The notes under the pieces were generated by a model. The model was not told the DNA's origin and ran no database searches. It worked only from the letters and a program-made list of their open reading frames with translations. Shown piece after piece: positions 1-5,180 of a stretch of 5,180 bases of DNA (positions are counted from its first letter, which is position 1; the number at the start of each line of letters is the position of its first letter). A program made the translations under genes and the position numbers. This stretch comes from Actinomycetota bacterium (GTDB lineage Bacteria > Actinomycetota > Actinomycetes > JACCUZ01): contig JAVEDA010000480.1 in assembly GCA_030841195.1 (NCBI GenBank), positions 1-5,180 on the forward strand. Reading direction: 5' to 3'.

Positions 1-877
1 CCGCCTCTGGCTCGGGGCCGACGTTGTCGGCCGGACCCGCGCCGTGCGTCTTGCCGAAGGAGTGCCCGCCGGCGATCAGCGCGACTGTCTCCTCGTCGTT
101 CATCGCCATCCGGCGGAAGGTCTCGCGGATGTCGCGCGCGGACGCCAGCGGGTCGGGGTTGCCGTTCGGGCCTTCCGGGTTGACGTAGATGAGGCCCATC
201 TGGACGGCACCCAGCGGGCCGCCGAGCTCGCGGTCGCCGCTGTAGCGCTCGTCCCCGAGCCAGCTGTCCTCCGGACCCCAGAAGATCTCCTCCGGCTCCC
301 ACACGTCCACGCGGCCGAAGCCGAAGCCGAAGGTTCGGAAGCCCATCGACTCCAATGCGACGTTGCCGGCGAAGACCAGCAGGTCGGCCCACGAGACGGC
401 CGCGCCGTACTTCGCCTTGACCGGCCACATCAGCCGGCGCGCCTTGTCGAGGTTCGCGTTGTCTGGCCAGCTGTTCAGTGGGGCGAACCTCTGCGCGCCG
501 TCACCGCCGCCGCCGCGGCCGTCCTCGATGCGGTAGGTGCCGGCCGAGTGCCAGCTCATCCGGATGAACAACGGCCCGTAGTGGCCGAAGTCCGCAGGCC
601 ACCAGTCCTGCGACGTGGTCATGACGTCCATGACGTCCTTCTTCAGCGCCTCGACGTCGAGGGCCCGGAACGCGTCGGCGTACCGGAAGTCATCGCCCAT
701 CGGGTTGGTCCGCGGCGAGTGCTGGTGCAGGACCTTGAGGTCCAGCTGGTTGGGCCACCAGTCCTGGTTCGTGTGCGGCCGGCCCGGCTTCGCGGTCGGC
801 GCATCGATGACCGGGTTCTCGCTCTCGCTGCCGTTCGCGGTCGCGTCGCTCGAGTTCGACTGGGGCTGATCAGACAC
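1..877 (-). CDS. katG: Catalase-peroxidase KatG, N-terminal part (runs off left edge)
   Basis: Bifunctional heme catalase-peroxidase that removes hydrogen peroxide in the cytoplasm. About 292 residues are visible; the family is usually about 740, so the rest of the first domain and the whole second domain lie outside the window. The start is GTG at 877-875, because the preceding AGAGGAAG is well spaced and the reading begins VSDQPQS, a KatG-like disordered leader. Distal-pocket residues are seen as RMSWHSAGTYR, with Arg106, Trp109 and His110. Tyr231 (in LIYVNPEGPNG) and Met257 complete, with Trp109, the Met-Tyr-Trp triad whose crosslink is needed for catalase activity in this family. The proximal heme ligand is His272 in GGHSFGKTHGAG. 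These positions are each two higher than in the M. tuberculosis enzyme. The start overlaps the furA stop (GTGTCTGA), so translational coupling and co-transcription with furA are likely. No damage is visible. The identification is very secure. Confidence 0.98.
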   Translation of the reverse strand, partial: MSDQPQSNSSDATANGSESENPVIDAPTAKPGRPHTNQDWWPNQLDLKVLHQHSPRTNPMGDDFRYADAFRALDVEALKKDVMDVMTTSQDWWPADFGHYGPLFIRMSWHSAGTYRIEDGRGGGGDGAQRFAPLNSWPDNANLDKARRLMWPVKAKYGAAVSWADLLVFAGNVALESMGFRTFGFGFGRVDVWEPEEIFWGPEDSWLGDERYSGDRELGGPLGAVQMGLIYVNPEGPNGNPDPLASARDIRETFRRMAMNDEETVALIAGGHSFGKTHGAGPADNVGPEPEA

Positions 878-1391
878 GGTTCTTCCTCTTCTCCGTGGTG
901 CGGGACGATGCGGTGCGTGATGGTGCGGTCAGGTCGGGCTGGGGCTCGGCGGATCCCGCGCACGTGGCGCAGAGCCCCCAGTAGGTGACCTCGGCCTCGT
1001 GCAGCACGAAGCCGGGCGCGTGGACATCGAGCTCGGACGGGTCCAGGCACGGTGCCGAGCCGGTGGCGCAGTCGATGTCGACGACGTCGCCGCAGCTGCG
1101 GCAGACCACGTGGTGGTGGTTGTCCCCCACCCGCAGCTCGTAGCGCGCCACCGAGCCGGCCGGCTGGATCCGGCGGACCAGGCCCAGGTCGGACAGGGTG
1201 TGCAGCACGTCGTACACCGCCTGGTGCGACACCGACCGCGTCTCCCGGGCGGCCGCAATGAGCACATCGGTGGCGGCGTGCGGGTGCCGGGCCAGGGCGT
1301 CGAGCACGGCCAGCCGCGGCTGGGTGACGCGCAGCCCAGCACGCCGGAGCATGGCGCTCGGCTGCAGAACGGTCGCGTCGGTCATCGCCAC
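870..1391 (-). CDS. furA: Fur-family peroxide/iron-responsive repressor FurA
   Basis: Cytoplasmic metal-dependent repressor, 173 residues. Residues about 12-80 form the winged-helix DNA-binding domain: LRVTQPRLAVLDAL, then a recognition-helix region SVSHQAVYDVLHTLSDLGLV. Residues about 83-145 form the dimerization and metal domain, with DNHHHVVCRSCG (His92-94, Cys97, Cys100) and a second CxxC (Cys141, Cys144) in WGLCATC. Paired CxxC motifs usually hold structural zinc in Fur proteins, while the His cluster contributes to metal binding. The pattern RRIQPAGSVARYE followed by VGDNHHH is typical of actinobacterial FurA, the regulator linked to katG, rather than of global iron Fur or Zur. The first codon is GTG (1391-1389); an ATG two codons later (1385-1383) is a real alternative. 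The ~29-residue Ser/Thr/Arg/Lys tail after Cys144 looks disordered. Autoregulation through the upstream operator, with derepression on oxidation, is the known behaviour of the family and is inferred here. Confidence 0.96.
   Translation of the reverse strand: MAMTDATVLQPSAMLRRAGLRVTQPRLAVLDALARHPHAATDVLIAAARETRSVSHQAVYDVLHTLSDLGLVRRIQPAGSVARYELRVGDNHHHVVCRSCGDVVDIDCATGSAPCLDPSELDVHAPGFVLHEAEVTYWGLCATCAGSAEPQPDLTAPSRTASSRTTEKRKNRV
882..889 (-). promoter_or_regulatory. katG ribosome binding site inside the furA 3' end
   Basis: AGAGGAAG lies on the minus strand with its AGGA core 6 nt before the katG GTG start. It supports that start and shows that katG is translated from the furA-katG message. 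In the furA frame the same bases encode the Lys/Arg-rich end (EKRKN), so the basic tail of FurA may partly be a by-product of this embedded site. Confidence 0.75.
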
Positions 1392-1401
1392 CCACCCAAC
1401 G

Positions 1402-1424
1402 CCCTTTTCCGGAACGAGTCAAGA
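1402..1424 (-). promoter_or_regulatory. Putative FurA operator and furA-katG promoter
   Basis: Read on the minus strand, this contains TTGACT (1422-1417), the palindrome TTCCGGAA (1414-1407) and AAAAGGG (1408-1402), just upstream of furA. From memory, this arrangement closely resembles the operator upstream of furA in mycobacteria and streptomycetes, where FurA binds and represses itself. TTGACT would serve as the -35 element. A 17-nt spacer puts the -10 at 1399-1394 (TTGGGT, a poor match), so transcription would start at or very near the furA start codon and give a short-leader or leaderless message. The operator match is recalled, not searched. Confidence 0.7.
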
Positions 1425-1480
1425 CAACCGGAGTCCGGCAACGGCATCGGCTCAGGGGCCGCCTGAGGATTGGGTCCATT

Positions 1481-1500
1481 AACACTACCGATTTAGTGTT
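1481..1500. promoter_or_regulatory. Perfect 7-6-7 inverted repeat, candidate operator
   Basis: AACACTA (1481-1487), spacer CCGATT, then TAGTGTT (1494-1500): both arms match perfectly as an inverted repeat of 20 bp in total. It sits 29 nt before the GTG start of the molybdoenzyme gene, within the only AT-rich island of the intergenic region. TTGGGT (1470-1475) and TAGTGT (1494-1499), 18 nt apart, could form a weak rightward promoter, in which case the palindrome would cover the -10. It differs in sequence from the FurA operator near furA. The cognate regulator is unknown; the size suits a dimeric repressor such as a TetR, MarR or GntR protein. Confidence 0.6.
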
Positions 1501-1516
1501 CTTTATCTTGGCTCCC

Positions 1517-1526
1517 AGAGGAGGAA
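1517..1526 (+). promoter_or_regulatory. Strong ribosome binding site for the molybdoenzyme gene
   Basis: AGAGGAGGAA places a near-ideal GGAGG 5 nt before GTG at 1530. This decides the start in favour of the GTG over the in-frame ATG at codon 16, which has no comparable site. Confidence 0.85.
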
Positions 1527-1529
1527 CAC

Positions 1530-2759
1530 GTGCGGCCAGACGAGTCGACGTACCTGCAGACACGGACTGAGCAGATGGTCGAGCGGGCCGGCCTGCGGCG
1601 CCGAGACCTGCTCAAGCTCGGCGCCACCCTCCCGCTGGCCGCCGGCGTGGCGAGCTGGGTGGGTGCGGCGCCCGCGGGCGCAGCCACGACGCCCATCGTC
1701 AAGCCGCTGCCGCCGGAGTGGTTCGTCAACTACGGCACGAATGCCGAGATGCGCTGGGAGACGGCCCGCGACCTCGGCTACACGATTCCCAACGAGCGCT
1801 TCTTCGTGCGCGACCACACCGCCACTCCGCTGATCGACGAGCGGACCTGGAAGCTGCGCGTCTTCGGCAGCGGGCTCGACGGGCCTGGCGTGGAGCTGAC
1901 CTACGACCAGCTCCGGCGGATGCCGCAGCGGGACGTCGTCACGGCCATCGAGTGCGCAGGCAACGGCCGCAGCTTCTTCGCCACGCAACAGGGGACGCCC
2001 TCCCCGGGCACGCAGTGGGGACTTGGCGCGATCGGTGTCGCCCGGTGGCGGGGAGTGCCGCTGCGCGGGGTCCTCGAGCGCGCGGGCATCAGCTCCCGTG
2101 CGGTCGATGTCATGCCTGTCGGGCTGGATGCATCCGTGGTGTCGGGGGGCGTCGACTACGGGCACGTTCGCCGCCCGCTCCCTGTCGGCAAGGCTCTGGA
2201 CGACGCCCTGCTGGTGCTGGCCATGAACGGTGAGGACCTGCCGCCCGACCACGGCTTTCCCGTACGTCTTGTCGTCCCGGGCTGGATCGGCGTGGCCAGC
2301 GTCAAGTGGCTCGGCGAGATCGAGGTGTCCGACCAGCCCTTGTTCTCGTACTGGAACACGGTGCAGTACGTCATGACCGGCGACGCCTACCCGAGCCGCC
2401 CGGTCCTGGGCGCGCAGACCGTGAAGTCCGCCTGGGAACTGGCCAAGGGGGCCGAGCTGCCCGCGGGCACGCCGGTCACCTTGACCGGGCGGGCCTGGTC
2501 GGGCACGAGCGCCATCGTCAGCGTCGAGATCAGCACCGACCAAGGAGCGTCGTGGACGCCTGCTCGGCTGCAGGGTCAACGAGGGGCCGGTACATGGACC
2601 TTGTTCCGGTACGCGTGCAGGCCGCTCGAGGCCGGGCCTGCACAGTTGTGGGCCCGTGCGACGGACGGCAGTGGCCGAACCCAGCCGTTGGTGGCCACCT
2701 TCAACAGCAACGGCTACTTGTTCGACGCGGTAGTGCGCCACCCCGTCATGGTCAGGTAG
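1530..2759 (+). CDS. Tat-exported molybdopterin oxidoreductase, sulfite oxidase family
   Basis: A 409-residue molybdenum-cofactor enzyme, probably oxidizing sulfite or a related small substrate outside the cytoplasmic membrane. A Tat signal is clear: RRRDLLK at residues 23-29, a hydrophobic stretch to about 46, and an AGA cleavage site near 49-52. The oxidoreductase molybdopterin-binding domain spans about 75-280. It holds Cys142 in AIECAGNGRS, the expected cysteine ligand of Mo, then HGFPVRLVVPG (241-251) and GWIGVASVKWL (251-261), both hallmarks of the family. Residues about 290-409 form the Ig-like dimerization domain (VEISTDQGASWTPA and the closing NSNGYLFDAV). No cytochrome b5 or heme-binding CxxCH segment is present, so an external electron acceptor is needed; none is encoded in the window. 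Length fits bacterial SoxC/SorA-type proteins. The gene is divergent from furA-katG and may be controlled through the palindrome upstream. Family assignment is firm; substrate is not established, and methionine-sulfoxide-type reduction as in YedY/MsrP is less likely given the full C-terminal domain. Confidence 0.93.
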   Translation: MRPDESTYLQTRTEQMVERAGLRRRDLLKLGATLPLAAGVASWVGAAPAGAATTPIVKPLPPEWFVNYGTNAEMRWETARDLGYTIPNERFFVRDHTATPLIDERTWKLRVFGSGLDGPGVELTYDQLRRMPQRDVVTAIECAGNGRSFFATQQGTPSPGTQWGLGAIGVARWRGVPLRGVLERAGISSRAVDVMPVGLDASVVSGGVDYGHVRRPLPVGKALDDALLVLAMNGEDLPPDHGFPVRLVVPGWIGVASVKWLGEIEVSDQPLFSYWNTVQYVMTGDAYPSRPVLGAQTVKSAWELAKGAELPAGTPVTLTGRAWSGTSAIVSVEISTDQGASWTPARLQGQRGAGTWTLFRYACRPLEAGPAQLWARATDGSGRTQPLVATFNSNGYLFDAVVRHPVMVR

Positions 2760-2787
2760 GCGGCGAGCCTGCTGCGGGACGCGTGAC

Positions 2788-2928
2788 CTACAGCCCCCAG
2801 GTCCCGCCCTTTTCCCGGTACCTGCGGGCCAGCTCGTCTCCCGGACCGACGTCCGGAGCTCTGGCGCTCCACCACGAGAGGGCGGCGATCACAACCAGGT
2901 TGACCCCCAGCGCGATCCATTCGGCCAT
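2788..2928 (-). CDS. Small single-pass membrane protein, 46 residues, unknown function
   Basis: An ATG at 2928-2926 is preceded by GGAGGG (2939-2934) with 5-nt spacing, a good ribosome binding site, and opens a 46-codon frame ending in TAG. The N-terminal half (MAEWIALGVNLVVIAALSWW, residues 1-20) forms one hydrophobic helix. The remainder is polar and charged (DELARRYREKGG around 31-42) and ends TWGL. By the positive-inside rule the basic C-terminal part is probably cytoplasmic. It lies 54 nt downstream of the flippase-like gene on the same strand, so it could be the last gene of that unit, and it faces the molybdoenzyme gene tail to tail across 28 nt. I do not recognise a family. The case rests on the ribosome binding site, the coherent membrane-helix-plus-charged-tail pattern and GC-rich third codon positions. 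Confidence 0.65.
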   Translation of the reverse strand: MAEWIALGVNLVVIAALSWWSARAPDVGPGDELARRYREKGGTWGL

Positions 2929-2982
2929 GGCCACCCTCCGGGTGCGTGAAGTCGCTCCAAGGCTACGCCCAGTGGCCCCACA

Positions 2983-4002
2983 TCAGAGCAAGTTCGCGCG
3001 ACGCAGTCGGCGGGCGCTCCACAGGCCGACGGGCAGCGGGAGCCAGTAGGTGACTGCCCGGAACGCGACGACCGCCAGCACGGCCGAGCCTGCCGTGTAC
3101 CCGGCCACGGTCAGGGACCCGAACATGAGCAGCTCGGTAGCCCCGAGCCAGGGGGGCAGCGGTGAGGCCCCGTTGAACGCGGCGGCGACCAGGTACAGCG
3201 CGACGAGCGCCCCCGCGGACAATGGCGTCGCCGAACTCCCGAAGGTGGCGACGGCGACTACGAAGCCCAGGCTGAGCACCGCGGTGGTCAGGGTCGAGGC
3301 CAGCAGCGCGGTCGTCAAGTACCGCGGCCGGATCCCCAGCGTGCGGACGTGCCCGCTTGCCTCCCGAAGCGCGCGCCCGGCGGCCGCAGGCAGCCCGCGG
3401 CGCAGGCGCACGGCCGCGACCATGCACACGATCACCAGCAATGCAGCCAACGCCCAGCGGTACTGCGACCCGCCTGAGGCGCCGCGCACCGCCAGTGACC
3501 TCATCTCGGCGGCCGCACCCGTCAGCCCCACCAGTGGTCCGATGACCGTCACGCCAGCGCCGTACAGCGCATCGGTGACGACTCCGACGACCGCGAGCGC
3601 GCCCACGGCACTGGCAGCGGCGCCGGCGGGCAGCCCCGCCTTGCCGAGGTACCGCAGGTTCACTCCTGCGCCGCCGACACCGCCGGGTAGCAGCCGGTTG
3701 GTGGCGCCGGCCGCCAGCTGCGCGTACGTCGTCTGCAGCATGGACAGGGGACGTGCACTGACCGCTCGCAGCGAGCCAGCGGCGCTGACGAAGTGCACAG
3801 CCACAGCCAGGACGAGCACCAGGAGAGCGGCCACCTGCGGCGCCAGGCTGATGTCTCCCACGCTCTCGGCAAGGCTGTCGTTGACCGAGTCGGACCCGAG
3901 GGCCGCGGCTGCGAGCAGCGCGACCGCGGCGGCGGCCGGCCACCCCAGGGTGGCGCCCGGCAGCGTGGCGGCGACCGCCCGCCCCCGCGGCAGCGTCCTC
4001 AT
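2983..4002 (-). CDS. Flippase-like membrane protein (LPG synthase transmembrane domain, UPF0104 type)
   Basis: An integral membrane protein of about 339 residues resembling the transmembrane half of lysylphosphatidylglycerol synthase (MprF) and the UPF0104/AglD2 group, thought to move lipids or lipid-linked intermediates across the membrane. I count roughly seven to eight hydrophobic segments (for example about 22-37, 57-77, 131-158, 182-199, 230-256, 262-280 and 304-327, numbered from the GTG at 4005). Family marks are AGATNRLLPGGVGGAGVNLRYL near 99-120, a Pro/Gly/Glu motif at 281-291, and AFRAVTYWLPLPVGLW near 314-329. No cytoplasmic lysyltransferase domain follows, so aminoacyl-lipid synthesis is not expected. 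ATG at 4002 is preferred because GAGGA (4011-4007) is 4 nt upstream; GTG at 4005 would leave only 1 nt. It is downstream of the nhaA-dsbA fusion gene and upstream of the small membrane protein gene. Substrate is unknown. The usual Gly-rich loop before Glu291 is altered (PPWLGATE). Confidence 0.82.
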   Translation of the reverse strand: MRTLPRGRAVAATLPGATLGWPAAAAVALLAAAALGSDSVNDSLAESVGDISLAPQVAALLVLVLAVAVHFVSAAGSLRAVSARPLSMLQTTYAQLAAGATNRLLPGGVGGAGVNLRYLGKAGLPAGAAASAVGALAVVGVVTDALYGAGVTVIGPLVGLTGAAAEMRSLAVRGASGGSQYRWALAALLVIVCMVAAVRLRRGLPAAAGRALREASGHVRTLGIRPRYLTTALLASTLTTAVLSLGFVVAVATFGSSATPLSAGALVALYLVAAAFNGASPLPPWLGATELLMFGSLTVAGYTAGSAVLAVVAFRAVTYWLPLPVGLWSARRLRRANLL

Positions 4003-4005
4003 CAC

Positions 4006-4134
4006 GTCCTCGGGTCACCGTCCTCTCGGACGAATCCTCGCGGTTGCGGCTGAGACATTGCTGGGAGCGGCCTGCCAGGACGCTGCGAGCGGGCCGGCGC
4101 ATGGACGCGATGGCCGACTACCGCGTTCTCGCCG
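4006..4134. other. Intergenic gap between nhaA-dsbA fusion and flippase-like gene
   Basis: About 129 bp between two minus-strand genes. Apart from the GAGGA (4007-4011) serving the flippase-like gene, I see no convincing -35/-10 pair and no stem followed by a T-run on either strand. It is long enough to hold a separate promoter, so whether the two genes form one operon is open. Confidence 0.5.
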
Positions 4135-5180
4135 TCACTGAGTGACCCGCAGCTGCGCGCGCGCCGTCGCGACGGCGGCCGTGAGCGACGCCAGGTCGAA
4201 GGCGCCATAGTGCCGCTGGCCGTTGATGAAGAACGACGGCGTCCCGGAGACCCCGCTCAGGTCCGCCGACTCGACGTCCTGGGCGACCCGTGCCTCGTGC
4301 TCGCGCCGACGCAGGTCGTCCTGGAACCGGTCGACGTCCAGCCCGAGCTCCCCGGCGTAGCGCAGCAGATCCCTCAACCGCAGCGCGTGCTGGTGCGACA
4401 ACAAGAGATCGTGCATCGGCCAGAACGCGCCCTGCGCGGCGGCCGCCTCCGAGGCCTCGGCGGCTAGCTGCGCTTGCGGGTGTACGTCGGTGAGAGGCAG
4501 GTGCCGCCAGACATAGCGGATCGTCGTGTCGGCCAGCAGCTCGCGCACGACCGGCTCCGCCTCGCCGCAGTGCGGGCACTCGAAGTCGCCGAACTCGATC
4601 ACCGTGACCGCCCCGTCGACAGGGCCGCGGATGTGGTCGCGCTCGATGTCCACGGCGGGGATCAGGTCCTGGATCAGGGTCATGTCCCCGAGCAATGCCT
4701 TGTCCCGGGACTTCGCCGGCAGCAGCTCCGTCAGCCGATACACGACCCAGGTCAGGATGCTGGCGACGACCGCCGCGGACAGCGCGCCGAGCTTGGCTTC
4801 CTCGAGCCGCGCACCGTGGAAGGCCCGGGTCGCGATCAGCAGCGCGACGGTGAAGCCGATGCCAGAGATGGTGCCGCTGCCGATCACGGCCGCCCACCCG
4901 ATCGGCGGGCGCACCCGGCCGCGGCTGAGCCAGGTCACCACCCATGAGGTCGCGACGACCGCGACCGGCTTGCCCACGACGTACCCGATGAGCACGCCAA
5001 GGGTGACCGGCGTCGTGTAGGCGTGCCGCAAGAAGTCAAGGTCCAGCCCGATGCCGGCGTTGGCCAGCGCGAACAGCGGGACGATCACATAGCTCGTCCA
5101 CGGGTGGTAGAAGGTCTGCAGCCGCGCGTTGGGCGACAGCGTCGCCCGCAGCCCGGCCGTCGCCTGCCGGGCGAACTCCG
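4135..5180 (-). CDS. nhaA: NhaA Na+/H+ antiporter fused to DsbA-like thioredoxin domain (C-terminal part)
   Basis: The visible 347 residues are the C-terminal end of a protein whose start lies beyond the right edge. The first ~154 are NhaA: LSPNARLQTFYHPWTSYVIV with PLFALANAG, GKPVAV holding the conserved lysine matching Lys300 of E. coli NhaA, and GSGTISGIGFTVALLIA, followed by a last helix. NhaA exchanges Na+ for protons across the cytoplasmic membrane to manage pH and salt. After a charged linker (LPAKSRDKALLGD) comes a DsbA-like/Thioredoxin_4 domain of about 165 residues. It has VIEFGDFECPHCGEAEP, with the CPHC redox pair encoded at 4578-4567, an alpha-helical insertion, and the cis-proline loop GVSGTPSFFINGQ. 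The domain is complete and its catalytic residues are intact, so thiol-disulfide chemistry is possible. One continuous frame joins the parts with no stop, so the fusion is real in this sequence. NhaA-DsbA fusions are, to my knowledge, seen in actinobacterial genomes, but their role is unclear. The gene symbol covers the antiporter part only. Confidence 0.93.
   Translation of the reverse strand, partial: EFARQATAGLRATLSPNARLQTFYHPWTSYVIVPLFALANAGIGLDLDFLRHAYTTPVTLGVLIGYVVGKPVAVVATSWVVTWLSRGRVRPPIGWAAVIGSGTISGIGFTVALLIATRAFHGARLEEAKLGALSAAVVASILTWVVYRLTELLPAKSRDKALLGDMTLIQDLIPAVDIERDHIRGPVDGAVTVIEFGDFECPHCGEAEPVVRELLADTTIRYVWRHLPLTDVHPQAQLAAEASEAAAAQGAFWPMHDLLLSHQHALRLRDLLRYAGELGLDVDRFQDDLRRREHEARVAQDVESADLSGVSGTPSFFINGQRHYGAFDLASLTAAVATARAQLRVTQ

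Noticed and set aside
311..336. Short tandem repeat of GCCGAA units
   Set aside because: It encodes the conserved Phe-Gly-Phe-Gly-Phe-Gly run of KatG, so the repetition follows from protein sequence and codon bias.
44..988. Plus-strand open frame of 314 codons across katG and the furA end
   Set aside because: Antisense to katG, whose catalytic residues all fall in the minus-strand frame; the plus-strand product has no recognisable feature.
1481..1500. Palindrome as an NrdR box or an iron/zinc box
   Set aside because: The ACACTA/TAGTGT arms recall NrdR boxes, but those have a 4-nt AT-rich centre and occur in pairs before ribonucleotide reductase genes; here the spacer is 6 nt and single. It also does not match DtxR/IdeR or Zur patterns that I know.
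1503..2741. Minus-strand open frame of 412 codons opposite the molybdoenzyme gene
   Set aside because: Mirror of the molybdoenzyme reading in high-GC DNA; Arg/His/Gly-rich, no motifs, no ribosome binding site, while the plus strand carries a Tat signal and Mo-ligand cysteine.
2760..2787. Possible bidirectional terminator between the convergent genes
   Set aside because: Only 28 nt, with no stem of useful length and no T-run on either strand.
4060..4095. Weak CTGG/CCAG inverted repeat after the nhaA-dsbA stop
   Set aside because: Four-base arms around a 10-nt loop and no T-run; not distinguishable from chance in GC-rich DNA.
2963..4102. Long minus-strand open frame of 379 codons overlapping the flippase-like gene
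   Set aside because: Its translation is Arg/Gly/Ala-rich with no membrane helices or motifs, typical of an out-of-frame reading of GC-rich DNA; the overlapping frame has clear family motifs.
3050..4141. Plus-strand open frame of 363 codons opposite the flippase-like gene
   Set aside because: Low-complexity Ala/Pro/Thr/Ser composition, no domain, and wholly antisense to a well-supported gene.
4118..4945. Minus-strand 275-codon frame overlapping the nhaA-dsbA gene
   Set aside because: Arg-rich out-of-frame reading; the alternative frame holds the NhaA motifs, CPHC and cis-proline loop.

Overview
The window is uniformly GC-rich, almost fully coding, and uses GTG starts freely. Together with a furA-katG pair of the mycobacterial/streptomycete type, this points to a high-GC actinobacterium; the genus cannot be named from the sequence. 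The whole stretch reads as chromosomal housekeeping and stress-response genes. I see no mobile element, tRNA, rRNA or CRISPR array.

Layout. Positions 1-1391 (minus strand) hold a furA-katG operon: a Fur-family regulator whose stop codon overlaps the GTG start of katG by 8 nt. The catalase-peroxidase gene runs off the left edge with about 292 N-terminal residues visible. The 138-bp gap at 1392-1529 is a divergent control region. It has a FurA-type operator/promoter next to furA and a separate perfect 7-6-7 inverted repeat next to the rightward gene. Positions 1530-2759 (plus strand) encode a Tat-exported, molybdenum-cofactor oxidoreductase of the sulfite oxidase family. Convergent to it, at 2788-2928 (minus), is a 46-residue single-pass membrane protein gene with a good ribosome binding site. 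Upstream of that on the same strand are a flippase-like integral membrane protein related to the transmembrane half of lysylphosphatidylglycerol synthase (2983-4002) and the C-terminal part of an NhaA Na+/H+ antiporter fused to a DsbA-like thioredoxin domain (4135 to the right edge).

How the genes may work together. FurA should repress its own operon and release it under oxidative stress, giving KatG to remove peroxide. The divergent sulfite oxidase-like enzyme probably handles an oxidizable sulfur or other small substrate outside the membrane, and its separate palindrome suggests a regulator other than FurA. The three minus-strand genes on the right are all membrane-linked and may be co-transcribed, but gaps of 54 and about 130 nt make this uncertain. 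A redox theme (peroxide, molybdoenzyme, thiol-disulfide domain) recurs, but a shared pathway is an inference. The least described parts are the palindrome, the small membrane protein, and the NhaA-DsbA fusion with its topology problem.
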